A DNA stretch of 31,264 nucleotides. It comes from JAADHX01 sp964569385. Lineage in GTDB: Bacteria; Actinomycetota; Acidimicrobiia; Acidimicrobiales; Poriferisodalaceae. The position numbers and the translations under genes were made by a program. Numbering within the stretch: the stretch's first letter is position 1; each line of letters starts with the position of its first letter. The notes beneath the pieces are model-generated. The model ran no database searches. It saw nothing but the letters and a program-made list of their open reading frames with translations, and was not told where the DNA came from. The stretch lies in the NCBI GenBank assembly GCA_964569385.1, contig CAZMUM010000049.1:1-31264 (forward strand), written 5' to 3'. This document shows positions 7,083-15,760 of the stretch, piece by piece.

Positions 7083-9058
7083 CGGCTCACCAGTTGCACA
7101 CTCTCAGCGATATCGAACAGTCGGTTGAGAACATCTGGGTCTTTTGAGCTGGTGAAGTGCGAGATTGCCACGGTCACAGTTTCGCTGACGTCGACGATCG
7201 CTAGGTACATGAATGAACCGACGCCAACAACCACACCGTTGCTGGTCGGTCCAGCCACGACCGTCACCGCTTGTGGTGTGGTACGACCTTCGGCACTGCT
7301 GGGTTCGGCAGTGAAGTAGTTGCTGCGGTACCAGTCGAGGATCTCGTCGTCAGTTTCGCCCTGGTTCCAGACGTCGATGAGAATGCCTCCGAGGTCGGAC
7401 AACCGCTGATCTCTGATGATGTAGCCATCGCCGGGTTCTCCTGGCGATGCCCACTCGGGGAGACGTAGTTCGATGGTTGTACCGAACAAGGTCAGCTCGG
7501 ATGGGTCGCCAAGCGGTGAGTCGGCGAGGCTGTCGACGAAGGTGTTTGGCACCAGGTGGTCCTCGGCGCAGCCAACACCTCGGAGAACAAGATCGGTCAG
7601 GAACTGCGTAGCTACCGTACCGGCACAGTCGAGCACGCCAAGAGTGCCGTGGCCGACGTTGGCGAACTCCAAGAAGTCGGCGCCGAGTTGCGACTGAAGA
7701 ACCTCGGCACCCTCGCGTGGAGTGACCGGATCGAATTCGCCGCCCAAGATCAGTGTCGGTACCTCGGTCGTGATTGCGAAGGCCTCGACTGGTTCGGCCG
7801 AGCCTGCCCCCCAACTAGGGCAGAACAAACCCCATACCCCGGCTGAAATTTCGTCGGACTCGTCGAAAGCCGACGGCGACTCCTCGGGTTGGTCGTCGCT
7901 AAATGACCATTCGTCGCGGCACTGCACCGAGTAGTACACGCCCACATCGTTGCCGGTGCCAACACCGCCAGCCATTTGGGTGGCCAAGAAGTCGAGGGTG
8001 TCGGTGTTGCCGGCCTCAAGGTCAGCGATGATGCGCGGCCACGACGACGATGTGTAGGTGTCGTACAGGCTTTGGAACACCAGATCGGCGAAATAGATGT
8101 CGTCGACCACATAGCTGTGCGTCTCACCGGTATCGGGATCGACGGACTCGATGTCGATTGGGTCGCGGCCCACCTTCTCGAGCATCATGAAGAAACGGGC
8201 TTCGAACTCAGGAAATTCGGCATTGCATCGAACATCAACGAGACACGAAGCCAAAAGACGACGCAGGGCCGCAACCGACTGTTTCGAATCGTCGGCTGGA
8301 TCGTCGTCGATCGAGTATGCGCCATCTAATACCATGGCTCTGACCGATTCGGGAAACTCGCGAACGTAAGTCTGAGCCAACCGCGACCCATAGGACTGCC
8401 CAACAAGATTCCATTGGTCGACACTGAGCTGGCGGCGTAGCGCCTCGATGTCGCGGGCCGTGGCCAACGAGTCGTAGTCGGTTATGTCGATTCCATCAGA
8501 TGCTAGGCGGGTGCTGCAATCGCGAACGGCATCAACCTGATCGCCGATGCCGAATCCGGACTCGAGCCCGTACAGGTCGTCGATCTCGGAGCAGTCAAGC
8601 GATGGCAGCGAGAACCCGGTTCCGCGAGGATCGAAGACAACAACATCGAAATTCTCGTTTAGCGAAGAAAACGCAGCATCGAACCAGGAACTTACGGTCG
8701 CGAGAGGACCTGCTCCGGGTCCGCCCTCGATCCACAGCACCGTGCCGATATCTTGGGCCGAGGCATTAGTTGCCTCGAACACTGCGACCTGAATCGACAG
8801 CTCTGGCGAACCCCGATCGGCCCAGGCTGAGGGCACGACCAGCCGGTGGCATAGTGGAGTGGTACCCGACGGAGCCGTGAACGGGCAAGCGTCGGTGACT
8901 AGTGAGCCGACGATCGCTGCGGACTCAACACCGTCGTTGGCTTGTTGGGGGACAGGTAAAGCCTCGCGCCCGGTGACTCTGGCTGTGAGGCCGTCGGACG
9001 GGGTGCATGCCGACACAAACAGGAGGCCAATAACTACGGCTGCAAACAGACGACTCAT
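7079..9058 (-). CDS. TAP-like alpha/beta-hydrolase lipoprotein
   Basis: 659-residue secreted hydrolase resembling the tripeptidyl aminopeptidase (TAP) and SlpD/SlpE group of actinobacteria, which release short peptides from protein N-termini. It has a lipoprotein signal with cysteine 18 (VSAC). The fold markers are clear: oxyanion region EGGPG (111-115), FDPRGTGFS (142-150), nucleophile elbow GQSYG with Ser222, Asp443 in LGGEFDPVTP and His470 in NVGHG. Triad and spacing are intact, so activity is expected. After the TAP C-terminal part, about 155 residues (500-659) form an extra C-terminal region that I cannot assign. The gene starts 12 bp after the upstream permease stop and overlaps the binding-protein gene by 4 bp. 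Peptidase versus esterase activity cannot be decided here. Confidence 0.9.
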   Translation of the reverse strand: MSRLFAAVVIGLLFVSACTPSDGLTARVTGREALPVPQQANDGVESAAIVGSLVTDACPFTAPSGTTPLCHRLVVPSAWADRGSPELSIQVAVFEATNASAQDIGTVLWIEGGPGAGPLATVSSWFDAAFSSLNENFDVVVFDPRGTGFSLPSLDCSEIDDLYGLESGFGIGDQVDAVRDCSTRLASDGIDITDYDSLATARDIEALRRQLSVDQWNLVGQSYGSRLAQTYVREFPESVRAMVLDGAYSIDDDPADDSKQSVAALRRLLASCLVDVRCNAEFPEFEARFFMMLEKVGRDPIDIESVDPDTGETHSYVVDDIYFADLVFQSLYDTYTSSSWPRIIADLEAGNTDTLDFLATQMAGGVGTGNDVGVYYSVQCRDEWSFSDDQPEESPSAFDESDEISAGVWGLFCPSWGAGSAEPVEAFAITTEVPTLILGGEFDPVTPREGAEVLQSQLGADFLEFANVGHGTLGVLDCAGTVATQFLTDLVLRGVGCAEDHLVPNTFVDSLADSPLGDPSELTLFGTTIELRLPEWASPGEPGDGYIIRDQRLSDLGGILIDVWNQGETDDEILDWYRSNYFTAEPSSAEGRTTPQAVTVVAGPTSNGVVVGVGSFMYLAIVDVSETVTVAISHFTSSKDPDVLNRLFDIAESVQLVSR

Positions 9059-9070
9059 CTTGGGTATTGT

Positions 9071-9838
9071 CTAGTCGACAGTTGAGGTTGAGTATCGCCA
9101 TACCGTTATGGCCATCGATACAATCGTCACCGGTACAAGCACTAAGAGAGCCGTTGTTGTGCTGTGTATGCCGAGCCCGACTTCATAGGACGAGACATCG
9201 GCCAGTATCGACGACGTGTAGGCCCGAATAGCGAGCCTGGCTGCACCATCACTCGACGCGATGAAGCCTTCCCATATGAGGACGTATGCCAACCCCCAAA
9301 GCAGAACTCGAGAGAGCACCACGCTCGCCGCCAAGAACACAGCGCAATAGGCAACAGCACCAACGGCGCTGGCGACAAGGGTGCCCACCACCACATCTGC
9401 GTCGCCCCCAGCAATAGCGGCGCTCGCGCCAAGCGGGACCGCTACCGCGGGCACAACAACGGTTGCCGCCGCGGCCAAAGCCGCCGATGGAACTAGCCAC
9501 GATGGCATTGGTCGCAGCCACAAGTAGACCAACGTTTGGTCTTCGCGTAGGTCGCCGATGACCGCGGTTGCGAAGACGAGCGCAATGATCGGCACCACAA
9601 CTACCAACCCGAAGATCTCTACGAACTCCGCCGCCCGCTGGGCCTCCACTATGCCTTCAGAGGAGCTTCGGCCAATCGCGAAACTGGCCAGAACTGCTAC
9701 TAATGTGAGTGCGCCAATAACACCGAGACGACCGGGTGTGACGATCTCTCGGAGCAGCACTCGATAGAGCATCGAGAACGGCTTAACCGTCCTGCGGTCA
9801 ACGGCTGCTGGGAGCGGACCGATTGGTGTTGAACTCAT
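9071..9838 (-). CDS. ABC-2 type permease (second pair)
   Basis: 255-residue membrane protein with about six hydrophobic helices, for example near 36-56, 73-95, 105-135 and 140-180, and a last one near 230-250. The LVYLWLRPMPSWLVPSA segment after the second helix is typical of ABC-2 exporters of the gliding/YtrC kind. Its ATG at 9838 overlaps the stop of the ATPase gene (ATGA), which makes that ATPase its natural partner. The substrate is unknown. Confidence 0.85.
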   Translation of the reverse strand: MSSTPIGPLPAAVDRRTVKPFSMLYRVLLREIVTPGRLGVIGALTLVAVLASFAIGRSSSEGIVEAQRAAEFVEIFGLVVVVPIIALVFATAVIGDLREDQTLVYLWLRPMPSWLVPSAALAAAATVVVPAVAVPLGASAAIAGGDADVVVGTLVASAVGAVAYCAVFLAASVVLSRVLLWGLAYVLIWEGFIASSDGAARLAIRAYTSSILADVSSYEVGLGIHSTTTALLVLVPVTIVSMAITVWRYSTSTVD

Positions 9839-10755
9839 CGGCGTTCAACCAGATAACGAAAGACTGATTCGAGGTCGTCGTCGAGGGGACGCACCTCTCG
9901 AAGCCGAAGGCCTGCCTTAGCTGCCAGCGGCGCGATCTGGTGTCCGAATAGATCGATGTCGTCGGTGTCTATGACGATACCTCCAGCTTCTAGTCGTACT
10001 CCGAGTGCGGCACCAGACTCGACGATGGCCGCCGCCAGCTGTCTTGGGTCGTCGCACTCGACCTTGATGCGACGGGGCCGGTCGTCCATCAGTTCACGAA
10101 TGGCTTGAAACTCACCAGACGCGGCCAGGCGACCCTCAGCGATGACCAGAACGCGACTGCCGATCCGAGAAACCTCGTCGAGAACATGACTGGAAACAAC
10201 GACGCAGCGGCCGGTCTCACCGAGTTCGCGAAACAACTTGATGAGCGTTCGTCTCTGAATTGGGTCGAGGCCCGTCAGGGGTTCGTCCAAGATGATCAGC
10301 TCGGGGTCGTGGACGATTGCTTGGGCCACCTTGACCCGCTGTCTCATCCCCTTGGAGTAACTACGGCATGGTCGGCGATCGTCTGGATCGAGATCGACGA
10401 TCGCTAGCGCACTTCTGGCGGCTCGTTTGGGCTTGGCGACGCCGTGAGTTTGGGCTGCCAGTTCGACGAACCTGAGCGCGGTGAGACGATCGAATAGGGC
10501 ATCTTGTTGTGGCACCAACCCCATGCGCGACGTAACCGTGACGTCGGTTCTGGGATCGACCCCGAGAACGCTAACCGAGCCAATCGACGGAGCCGTCAGG
10601 CCGGCAATCACCCGCAGGATCGTGGACTTGCCTGCGCCGTTTGGTCCAAGCAGTGCGGTCACGCCGGCATGGAGATCGAACGACACCTCAGATACAGCGA
10701 CGACGCCACCGAAGAATTTGGTGACACCATCGACACGAACGATCGGCGGGCTCAT
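9835..10755 (-). CDS. ABC transporter ATP-binding protein (second pair)
   Basis: 306-residue ABC ATPase. Walker A is GPNGAGKS (37-44). A Q-loop lies in GLVPQQDALF, the signature is the variant YSKGMRQRVKVAQA, Walker B is ELIILDEP, followed by TGLDP and the H-loop in VVSSHVLDE. The C-terminal third (about 215-306) is the regulatory tail common to ABC-2 exporters. The frame is open to 10815, but the ATG at 10755 fits best because it overlaps the upstream permease stop (ATGA) and leaves a standard N-terminus, MSPPIVRVDGVTKFF. It probably energises the permease encoded just downstream. Confidence 0.93.
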   Translation of the reverse strand: MSPPIVRVDGVTKFFGGVVAVSEVSFDLHAGVTALLGPNGAGKSTILRVIAGLTAPSIGSVSVLGVDPRTDVTVTSRMGLVPQQDALFDRLTALRFVELAAQTHGVAKPKRAARSALAIVDLDPDDRRPCRSYSKGMRQRVKVAQAIVHDPELIILDEPLTGLDPIQRRTLIKLFRELGETGRCVVVSSHVLDEVSRIGSRVLVIAEGRLAASGEFQAIRELMDDRPRRIKVECDDPRQLAAAIVESGAALGVRLEAGGIVIDTDDIDLFGHQIAPLAAKAGLRLREVRPLDDDLESVFRYLVERR

Positions 10756-11618
10756 CGGCTCACTTCCAGGGTGCGATAACGAAGCCATGCCAGTCCTAGA
10801 CCACCAAAGGCCCACGCTGCGTTTACTGCGGCAAGGGCCCCGGTGCTAAGAGTGTCCAGTTGTGCCGGTTCACCGTAGATACGAATAACTAGCTCGAATG
10901 AGGCGGCGATTAAGTTCGCCAGATACAGGTTGGCCGATACATCAGCGTGCTCGACCACAAACGCGGTGACCGCCGAGCTGATCAACAATACGAGCACGAT
11001 GCCGATCGAGGCCCAAGCTCGCCGGTCGGTTAGGGCCGCTATGGCGAACGCAATGCCAGTAAAGACCGCGGCCACCATCAGGCCAGACACCAGGACCTGG
11101 CCAAGAATCTTAAACCAGCCGTCGATTCCGTCTGGTCCGATGCCCTGAAACGAGTAACCGATTAGTTGAAGTAGCGGCGGTCCGATCGTCACGATGCACA
11201 TGGCCGCCAGAACTGCGACGTATTTCGAGATCACGTAGGTAGTGCGTGTGAGCGGAGTGGATAGGTACAGCGGCAACAGGCCGTTGCGACGATCGCTTGT
11301 GAGCGCCTCAGGGGCAACGAACGAAGCGAACAAGACCAACGAAAAGACGATGAATGCGTAATATCCCGAATAGTCGGCCACTTCGCTAACGTCGAAGACA
11401 TCGCCAAAAAGGGCGGCAATTCCTACGAACACGACCGCAGGTAGGTATGCAATCACTGCCACCACGAGCGGTAGAATCTTCGACTTCGCCGGCCGTCCAA
11501 GCCCGAGCACGCTCCTGAAACCTTGCAAGGTAACAGTGGTCATAGCGCCAGTGACACCAGTACGCTCGCCATCGTACTGGCGGTAGCCCCTGTCGAGGAT
11601 TTGGGCTTGTTCGCTCAT
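10752..11618 (-). CDS. ABC-2 type permease (first pair)
   Basis: 288-residue permease with about six membrane helices. The N-terminal segment before the first helix (MSEQAQILDRGYRQYDGERTG) is soluble. The loop SDRRNGLLPLYLSTPLTRTTYVISKY after the second helix is the coupling-loop pattern of ABC-2 exporters. It overlaps the ATPase upstream (11615-11618) and the ATPase downstream (10752-10755), so both junctions are ATGA overlaps. It likely pairs with the 11615-12670 ATPase. The substrate cannot be inferred. Confidence 0.87.
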   Translation of the reverse strand: MSEQAQILDRGYRQYDGERTGVTGAMTTVTLQGFRSVLGLGRPAKSKILPLVVAVIAYLPAVVFVGIAALFGDVFDVSEVADYSGYYAFIVFSLVLFASFVAPEALTSDRRNGLLPLYLSTPLTRTTYVISKYVAVLAAMCIVTIGPPLLQLIGYSFQGIGPDGIDGWFKILGQVLVSGLMVAAVFTGIAFAIAALTDRRAWASIGIVLVLLISSAVTAFVVEHADVSANLYLANLIAASFELVIRIYGEPAQLDTLSTGALAAVNAAWAFGGLGLAWLRYRTLEVSR

Positions 11619-12670
11619 CGGCTGACCTGCTGTGAGCGCTCGGTTTGATGCGGGTTCTCGGCTTGAAGGAACACGTCCTCGAGCGTCATACGGCGCGTAC
11701 CGATAGATCGCACCCGTGCCCCTACAGCTGTTGCCGCATCGCGAACCGCGTCGAGAGCTCGACCTTCGGTTTCGTCAGAGAAATCGACCTCGTCGGCGTG
11801 CGAGGTGTCGCTGACAATTAGTTGACCGCCGTCTTGATCGACCGAGAAGCCGGCCTCGACTAACCAGCGCGTCACTTCGGCAGTCGCTTCAGGAGTCGCG
11901 GCGGTGTCGACGATCTCGACGACTACCCCGCCAAGTGATTGCGAGATCAAATCGCTGACAGCACCAGCGGCCAAAAGGCGACCCCCGTCGAGGATGACAA
12001 CGTTGGTGCAGACTCGCTCGACCTCTTCGAGCACATGGCTCGAGATGACGATGTCGATACCAACATCGCGATGAATATCGGCGACTAGGCGCAGCATCTC
12101 GTCTCGCTGCATTGGATCGAGTCCGTCGGTGGGTTCGTCTAACAAGATGAGCTCGGGGTCAGAAGCCAACGCCTGGGCCAGCTTCACCCGTTGCCGTTGT
12201 CCTGTGGACATAGTGCCGAGCGGCCGGAATCGTTCTTCTCCTAACCCGACAAGCCATAACGCATCCGATGCTCGGCCGCGGGCCTCAGAACGCGGGAGGC
12301 CCTTGACCTCGGCGAGGTGCTTAACGAACTCGTGGGCGGCCATGTCTGGGGGCAGCAGGTTTCGTTCGGGCGAAAACCCGATGCGGCTGCGCACAACTGA
12401 GCCCTGAGTCACTGGGTTCAGTCCAGCAACCGACACAGCACCTGCGGTTGGCGCAAGTAGGCCGAGCCACAGGTTGAACAGAGTCGTTTTGCCAGCGCCG
12501 TTGGCACCAACGAGACCAGTTACTCCAGAACCGATCGAGAGGTCGAGGTTGTCGAGCGCCACGTGGTCGCCAAAGTGCATGCTGAGCTCAGATGTGGCGA
12601 CTACAGCTGGCTTGTTCGTCGTATTCGGCACGGGCAAGAGTCTGCCACGCTTGTAACGGCATGGGTACAC
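11615..12670 (-). CDS. ABC transporter ATP-binding protein (first pair)
   Basis: ABC ATPase of up to 351 residues. Walker A is GANGAGKT (55-62), the signature is the variant MSTGQRQRVKLAQA, Walker B is ELILLDEP, then DGLDP and the H-loop in VISSHVLEE. The C-terminal region is the usual ABC-2 regulatory extension. The start is uncertain: GTG at 12670 begins the open frame, but GTG at 12631 gives a start nearer the first strand (VATSELSMHFGDHVALD); neither has a clear ribosome binding site. It is the first gene of the minus-strand run, so the promoter should lie in 12671-12800. It differs clearly in sequence from the second ATPase, suggesting an old duplication or a heteromeric exporter. Confidence 0.93.
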   Translation of the reverse strand: MYPCRYKRGRLLPVPNTTNKPAVVATSELSMHFGDHVALDNLDLSIGSGVTGLVGANGAGKTTLFNLWLGLLAPTAGAVSVAGLNPVTQGSVVRSRIGFSPERNLLPPDMAAHEFVKHLAEVKGLPRSEARGRASDALWLVGLGEERFRPLGTMSTGQRQRVKLAQALASDPELILLDEPTDGLDPMQRDEMLRLVADIHRDVGIDIVISSHVLEEVERVCTNVVILDGGRLLAAGAVSDLISQSLGGVVVEIVDTAATPEATAEVTRWLVEAGFSVDQDGGQLIVSDTSHADEVDFSDETEGRALDAVRDAATAVGARVRSIGTRRMTLEDVFLQAENPHQTERSQQVSR

Positions 12671-13108
12671 GACTCATTGGGTCTGGCTCTCCAATCGGCC
12701 TGAAGTTGAACCGAAATGATTACAGGTGGTTTGGAAAAAATCTCAGAATCTTTTTGGTCCCGATTTGGTAATGGAGAAGTCTTGGTGGCCACTTTGCGTG
12801 CCACGAAAGATTGCAAGTCTTGCTGCGAAAAACCCTCAACCTCGCGGCGAGCGGCACGCAGCGTGTCGGGGCTGGCTCGCTCGATTCGTGGCCCTAACTT
12901 CGATGTAGCCAGCGGTTCTCCGGGACCGCACCAACATGTCGTTTGCCCTTCACTTTTAGGCCCGCTCACCCAACGTGAGCAGTCCGATTTGCTGGCCTAT
13001 CACGCTGAGTGGGGCGCACTGCAGGTCGCACAACCTGAAACCGCATTCGGTGGTTGCGCGCCCGCGATCGGCATCGACCGCGAGCCTGCCGGAGGCTGCT
13101 AATAATCC
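12671..13108. other. long divergent intergenic region without a convincing gene
   Basis: About 440 bp lie between the ABC operon start and the nrd promoter. Open frames here are short, lack family resemblance and have no good ribosome binding sites. The patch at about 12710-12775 is visibly more AT-rich than its surroundings, with runs of A and T. A hairpin with arms GCTCAC (12964-12969) and GTGAGC (12975-12980) has no T-run. The region could hold promoters, an upstream regulatory site or an unrecognised small RNA. Confidence 0.5.
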
Positions 13109-13138
13109 TTGACACCGCTGAAATTTCAACGGTGTAAT
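13109..13138 (+). promoter_or_regulatory. predicted sigma70-type promoter of nrdAB
   Basis: TTGACA at 13109-13114 is a perfect -35 hexamer. TGTAAT at 13133-13138 matches the -10 consensus at five of six positions with an 18-bp spacer. Transcription would begin near 13145, leaving about 115 nt of leader before nrdA. No other position in the upstream region looks as good. The spacer holds a large palindrome, listed separately. Confidence 0.7.
13112..13135. promoter_or_regulatory. 24-bp palindrome inside the nrd promoter, probable operator
   Basis: The left arm ACACCGCTGAAA pairs with the right arm TTTCAACGGTGT at 11 of 12 positions; only 13118/13129 fail. The palindrome fills the spacer and overlaps both promoter hexamers, where a dimeric repressor would block RNA polymerase. 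It does not look like the NrdR box as I remember it (an ACAC-AT-rich-GTGT 16-mer usually found in pairs), nor like an actinobacterial LexA site. The regulator is unknown. Confidence 0.65.
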
Positions 13139-13248
13139 AGCTAGCCCACTCCGGATGAGGAACTGCGGACGCAGCGTCTCGCTTGGTCGTGTGTTGGGGA
13201 CATTTCAAGCTAACTGGGCGGGCTTGCGAGCAACGTTGGCCAAAAGAC

Positions 13249-13255
13249 GAAGAGG
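13249..13255 (+). promoter_or_regulatory. ribosome binding site deciding the nrdA GTG start
   Basis: GAAGAGG ends six bases before the GTG at 13262 and sets that codon as the start. An ATG two bases upstream of it (13258-13260) is out of frame. Confidence 0.6.
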
Positions 13256-13261
13256 CAATGA

Positions 13262-15739
13262 GTGACTATTACGGACGGCGATCTGAAAGCCACCGAGCAG
13301 ACGAACCACCTAGAGACACCCAGGGCGTCTGTAGACGATGCCAGCCATGATCTATCGACACTTATGCGGGTCCAGAAACGCGATGGACGTCACGAACCCG
13401 TCGACCTCGACAAGATTGTCAAGGCGGTACAACGGTGTTCTGTTGGTCTCAGTGGCGTCGACCCTATGCGGGTTGCCACCCGTACGATCTCTGGACTTTC
13501 CGATGGCGCGACCACCACCGAACTCGACGAACTGTCCATTCGCACGGCCGCGGCGCTGATTGTCCAGGAACCTAACTACTCGAAGTTAGCCGCTCGTCTG
13601 CTGGCTACCTACATCGACAAAGAGGTTCAGAACCAGAACGTCTATTCGTTCAGCCAGTCAATCGAGCTAGGCCGCGAGGCTGGCCTCATCAACGACTTAG
13701 TTTCAGACTTCGTGGGTACCCACGCTCGCAAACTCAACGACGCCATCGATCAGAGCCGCAACGAACTTTTCGAGTTCTTTGGTTTACGCACTGTCTATGA
13801 CCGTTATCTGCTTCGTCATCCCGAGCACCGCACTGTTATCGAGGGTCCGCAGTACTTCTTGATGCGTGTGGCGTGTGGCCTCTCGACCTCACCTGAAGAA
13901 GCGATTGGCTTCTACAGGCTTATGTCTGGGCTCGAATACTTGCCGTCTAGCCCGACGTTGTTCAACTCCGGTACTCAACATCCGCAGATGTCATCGTGTT
14001 ACCTGCTCGACAGCCCCCTCGACGATCTGGTGGCCATCTACGACAAGTACACAGACGTTGCCAGGCTCTCTAAGCACGCTGGTGGCATCGGGCTGGCCTA
14101 TCACCGTATTCGCAGTCGTGGTTCGCTCATTCGCGGCACTAACGGTCTGTCTAACGGCATTGTTCCTTGGCTAAAGACCCTAGACAGTTCTGTGTCGGCG
14201 GTTAACCAAGGAGGCAAGCGCAAGGGAGCGGCCTGCGTCTATCTCGAGTCGTGGCACGCCGATATCGAAGAGTTTCTCGAACTACGCGACAACACCGGCG
14301 ACGAGTCTCGCCGAGCCCACAACCTCAACATCGCCAACTGGGTTCCCGACATGTTCATGGAACGCGTCGAAAAGGACTGGCAGTGGAGCCTGTTCGACCC
14401 TTCGAAGGTGCCTCACCTCACCGATCTTTACGGCGATGATTTCCGCGCCGCCTACGAAGAAGCCGAAAGCCAAGGCCTCTTCGAGCGCCAGGTCTCGGCC
14501 AGAACCTTGTACAGCCGAATGATGCGCACGTTGGCCCAGACGGGCAACGGCTGGATGACCTTCAAAGATGCTTCAAACGCAAAGTCCAACCAGACCGGCC
14601 ACCCCCAGAACATTATTCACCTCTCCAATTTGTGCACCGAAATCCTCGAAGTAACGAGCAACGACGAAACTGCTGTTTGCAACCTTGGGTCGGTGAACCT
14701 CAGCCGCCTGGTTCGTTTCGACGACGATGGCGTGCCCAGCTTCGACTTCGAACGACTCGGCGAGGTTGTTCGTATCGCACTGCCGTTCCTCGACACGGTT
14801 ATCGACATCAACTTCTACCCGACGTCTGAAGCTGCGGTGTCAAATGCCCGATGGCGTCCGGTGGGGATGGGCCTTATGGGCCTTCAAGATGTCTTCTTCC
14901 AAATGGGTATGGCCTTCGGATCTCCCGAGGCACGCGAATTGTCAGACCGAATATCTGAAGAGATCTACTACTGGTCTCTGTCGACTAGCTGCGATCTAGC
15001 CATGAAGGCCGGACCCCACGACTCATTTACTGAGACTCGGGCTGCTACTGGGATGTTGCAGTTCGATCTATGGGACAACGTCGAGCTTCACGACCCAGAA
15101 CGCTGGGAGATGCTCAAGGATCGCATTGGTCAACACGGCCTTCGCAACTCACTGATGATCGCAATTGCACCAACGGCCACTATTGCTTCGATCGCAGGGT
15201 GTTATGAGTGCATCGAACCGCAGGTGTCAAATCTGTTCAAGCGCGAGACACTTTCGGGCGAGTTCATGCAGATCAACAGGTATCTCGTTCGCGAGTTGCA
15301 GCAGTTTGGCTTGTGGGACGACGAAATGGTCAACGCCATCAAGCGTTCGGAAGGTTCGATTCAAAACATCGCCGACATCCCCGACGAGATGAAGCTGCGT
15401 TATCGCACCGCATGGGAAATACCGATGCGTTCGCTCATCGACATGGCCGCAGGCCGAGGCGCATTCATCGACCAGAGTCAGTCTCTAAACCTATTCATGG
15501 AAAGCCCGACCATCGGCAAGTTGAGCTCGATGTATTTGTACGCATGGAAGTCCGGCCTCAAGACCACCTATTACTTGCGTTCGCGGCCAGCTACTCGTAT
15601 CAACCAGACCACAACAGCTCCGGCGGCTCCTGGGCCCAAGGCCCCGACCCCTGGCGGAGGCTCGAAGTCGAACTTCACAGACTCCGAGGCCGCAGCCTGT
15701 TCGCTCGAAAACCCCGAATCGTGTGAGGCCTGCGACTAA
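13262..15739 (+). CDS. nrdA: ribonucleoside-diphosphate reductase alpha subunit
   Basis: Catalytic subunit of class I ribonucleotide reductase, reducing ribonucleotides to deoxyribonucleotides; 825 residues. An ATP-cone occupies about 35-125 (MRVQKRDGRHEPVDLDKIVKAV), the allosteric activity site. The redox pair is Cys246 (MSSCYLL) and Cys473 (AVCNLGS), and the thiyl-radical cysteine is Cys458 in SNLCTE. The tyrosine dyad is in TTYYLRSRPATRI (770-771). The C-terminal tail carries Cys813, Cys821 and Cys824 (C-E-A-C) for thioredoxin-type re-reduction, after a Pro/Thr/Gly linker. The GTG start is supported by GAAGAGG upstream. nrdB follows after 125 bp; the pair is preceded by a promoter with a palindromic operator-like site. 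Confidence 0.97.
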   Translation: MTITDGDLKATEQTNHLETPRASVDDASHDLSTLMRVQKRDGRHEPVDLDKIVKAVQRCSVGLSGVDPMRVATRTISGLSDGATTTELDELSIRTAAALIVQEPNYSKLAARLLATYIDKEVQNQNVYSFSQSIELGREAGLINDLVSDFVGTHARKLNDAIDQSRNELFEFFGLRTVYDRYLLRHPEHRTVIEGPQYFLMRVACGLSTSPEEAIGFYRLMSGLEYLPSSPTLFNSGTQHPQMSSCYLLDSPLDDLVAIYDKYTDVARLSKHAGGIGLAYHRIRSRGSLIRGTNGLSNGIVPWLKTLDSSVSAVNQGGKRKGAACVYLESWHADIEEFLELRDNTGDESRRAHNLNIANWVPDMFMERVEKDWQWSLFDPSKVPHLTDLYGDDFRAAYEEAESQGLFERQVSARTLYSRMMRTLAQTGNGWMTFKDASNAKSNQTGHPQNIIHLSNLCTEILEVTSNDETAVCNLGSVNLSRLVRFDDDGVPSFDFERLGEVVRIALPFLDTVIDINFYPTSEAAVSNARWRPVGMGLMGLQDVFFQMGMAFGSPEARELSDRISEEIYYWSLSTSCDLAMKAGPHDSFTETRAATGMLQFDLWDNVELHDPERWEMLKDRIGQHGLRNSLMIAIAPTATIASIAGCYECIEPQVSNLFKRETLSGEFMQINRYLVRELQQFGLWDDEMVNAIKRSEGSIQNIADIPDEMKLRYRTAWEIPMRSLIDMAAGRGAFIDQSQSLNLFMESPTIGKLSSMYLYAWKSGLKTTYYLRSRPATRINQTTTAPAAPGPKAPTPGGGSKSNFTDSEAAACSLENPESCEACD

Positions 15740-15760
15740 GGCAACGGTCAGACCGTATTT

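Noticed and set aside
12964..12980. Hairpin GCTCAC-CCAAC-GTGAGC as a terminator
   Set aside because: Only six base pairs and no T-run follows; no gene ends just before it.
12716..13102. Possible 128-codon gene in the gap upstream of nrdA
   Set aside because: No ribosome binding site and no recognisable motif; composition changes abruptly along its length. A shorter frame from 12726 is no better.
13109..13138. NrdR box in the nrd promoter
   Set aside because: The palindrome has ACACC/GGTGT ends, but the core is TGAAATTTCA and it is 24 bp long and single. NrdR sites as I remember them are 16-bp and paired.
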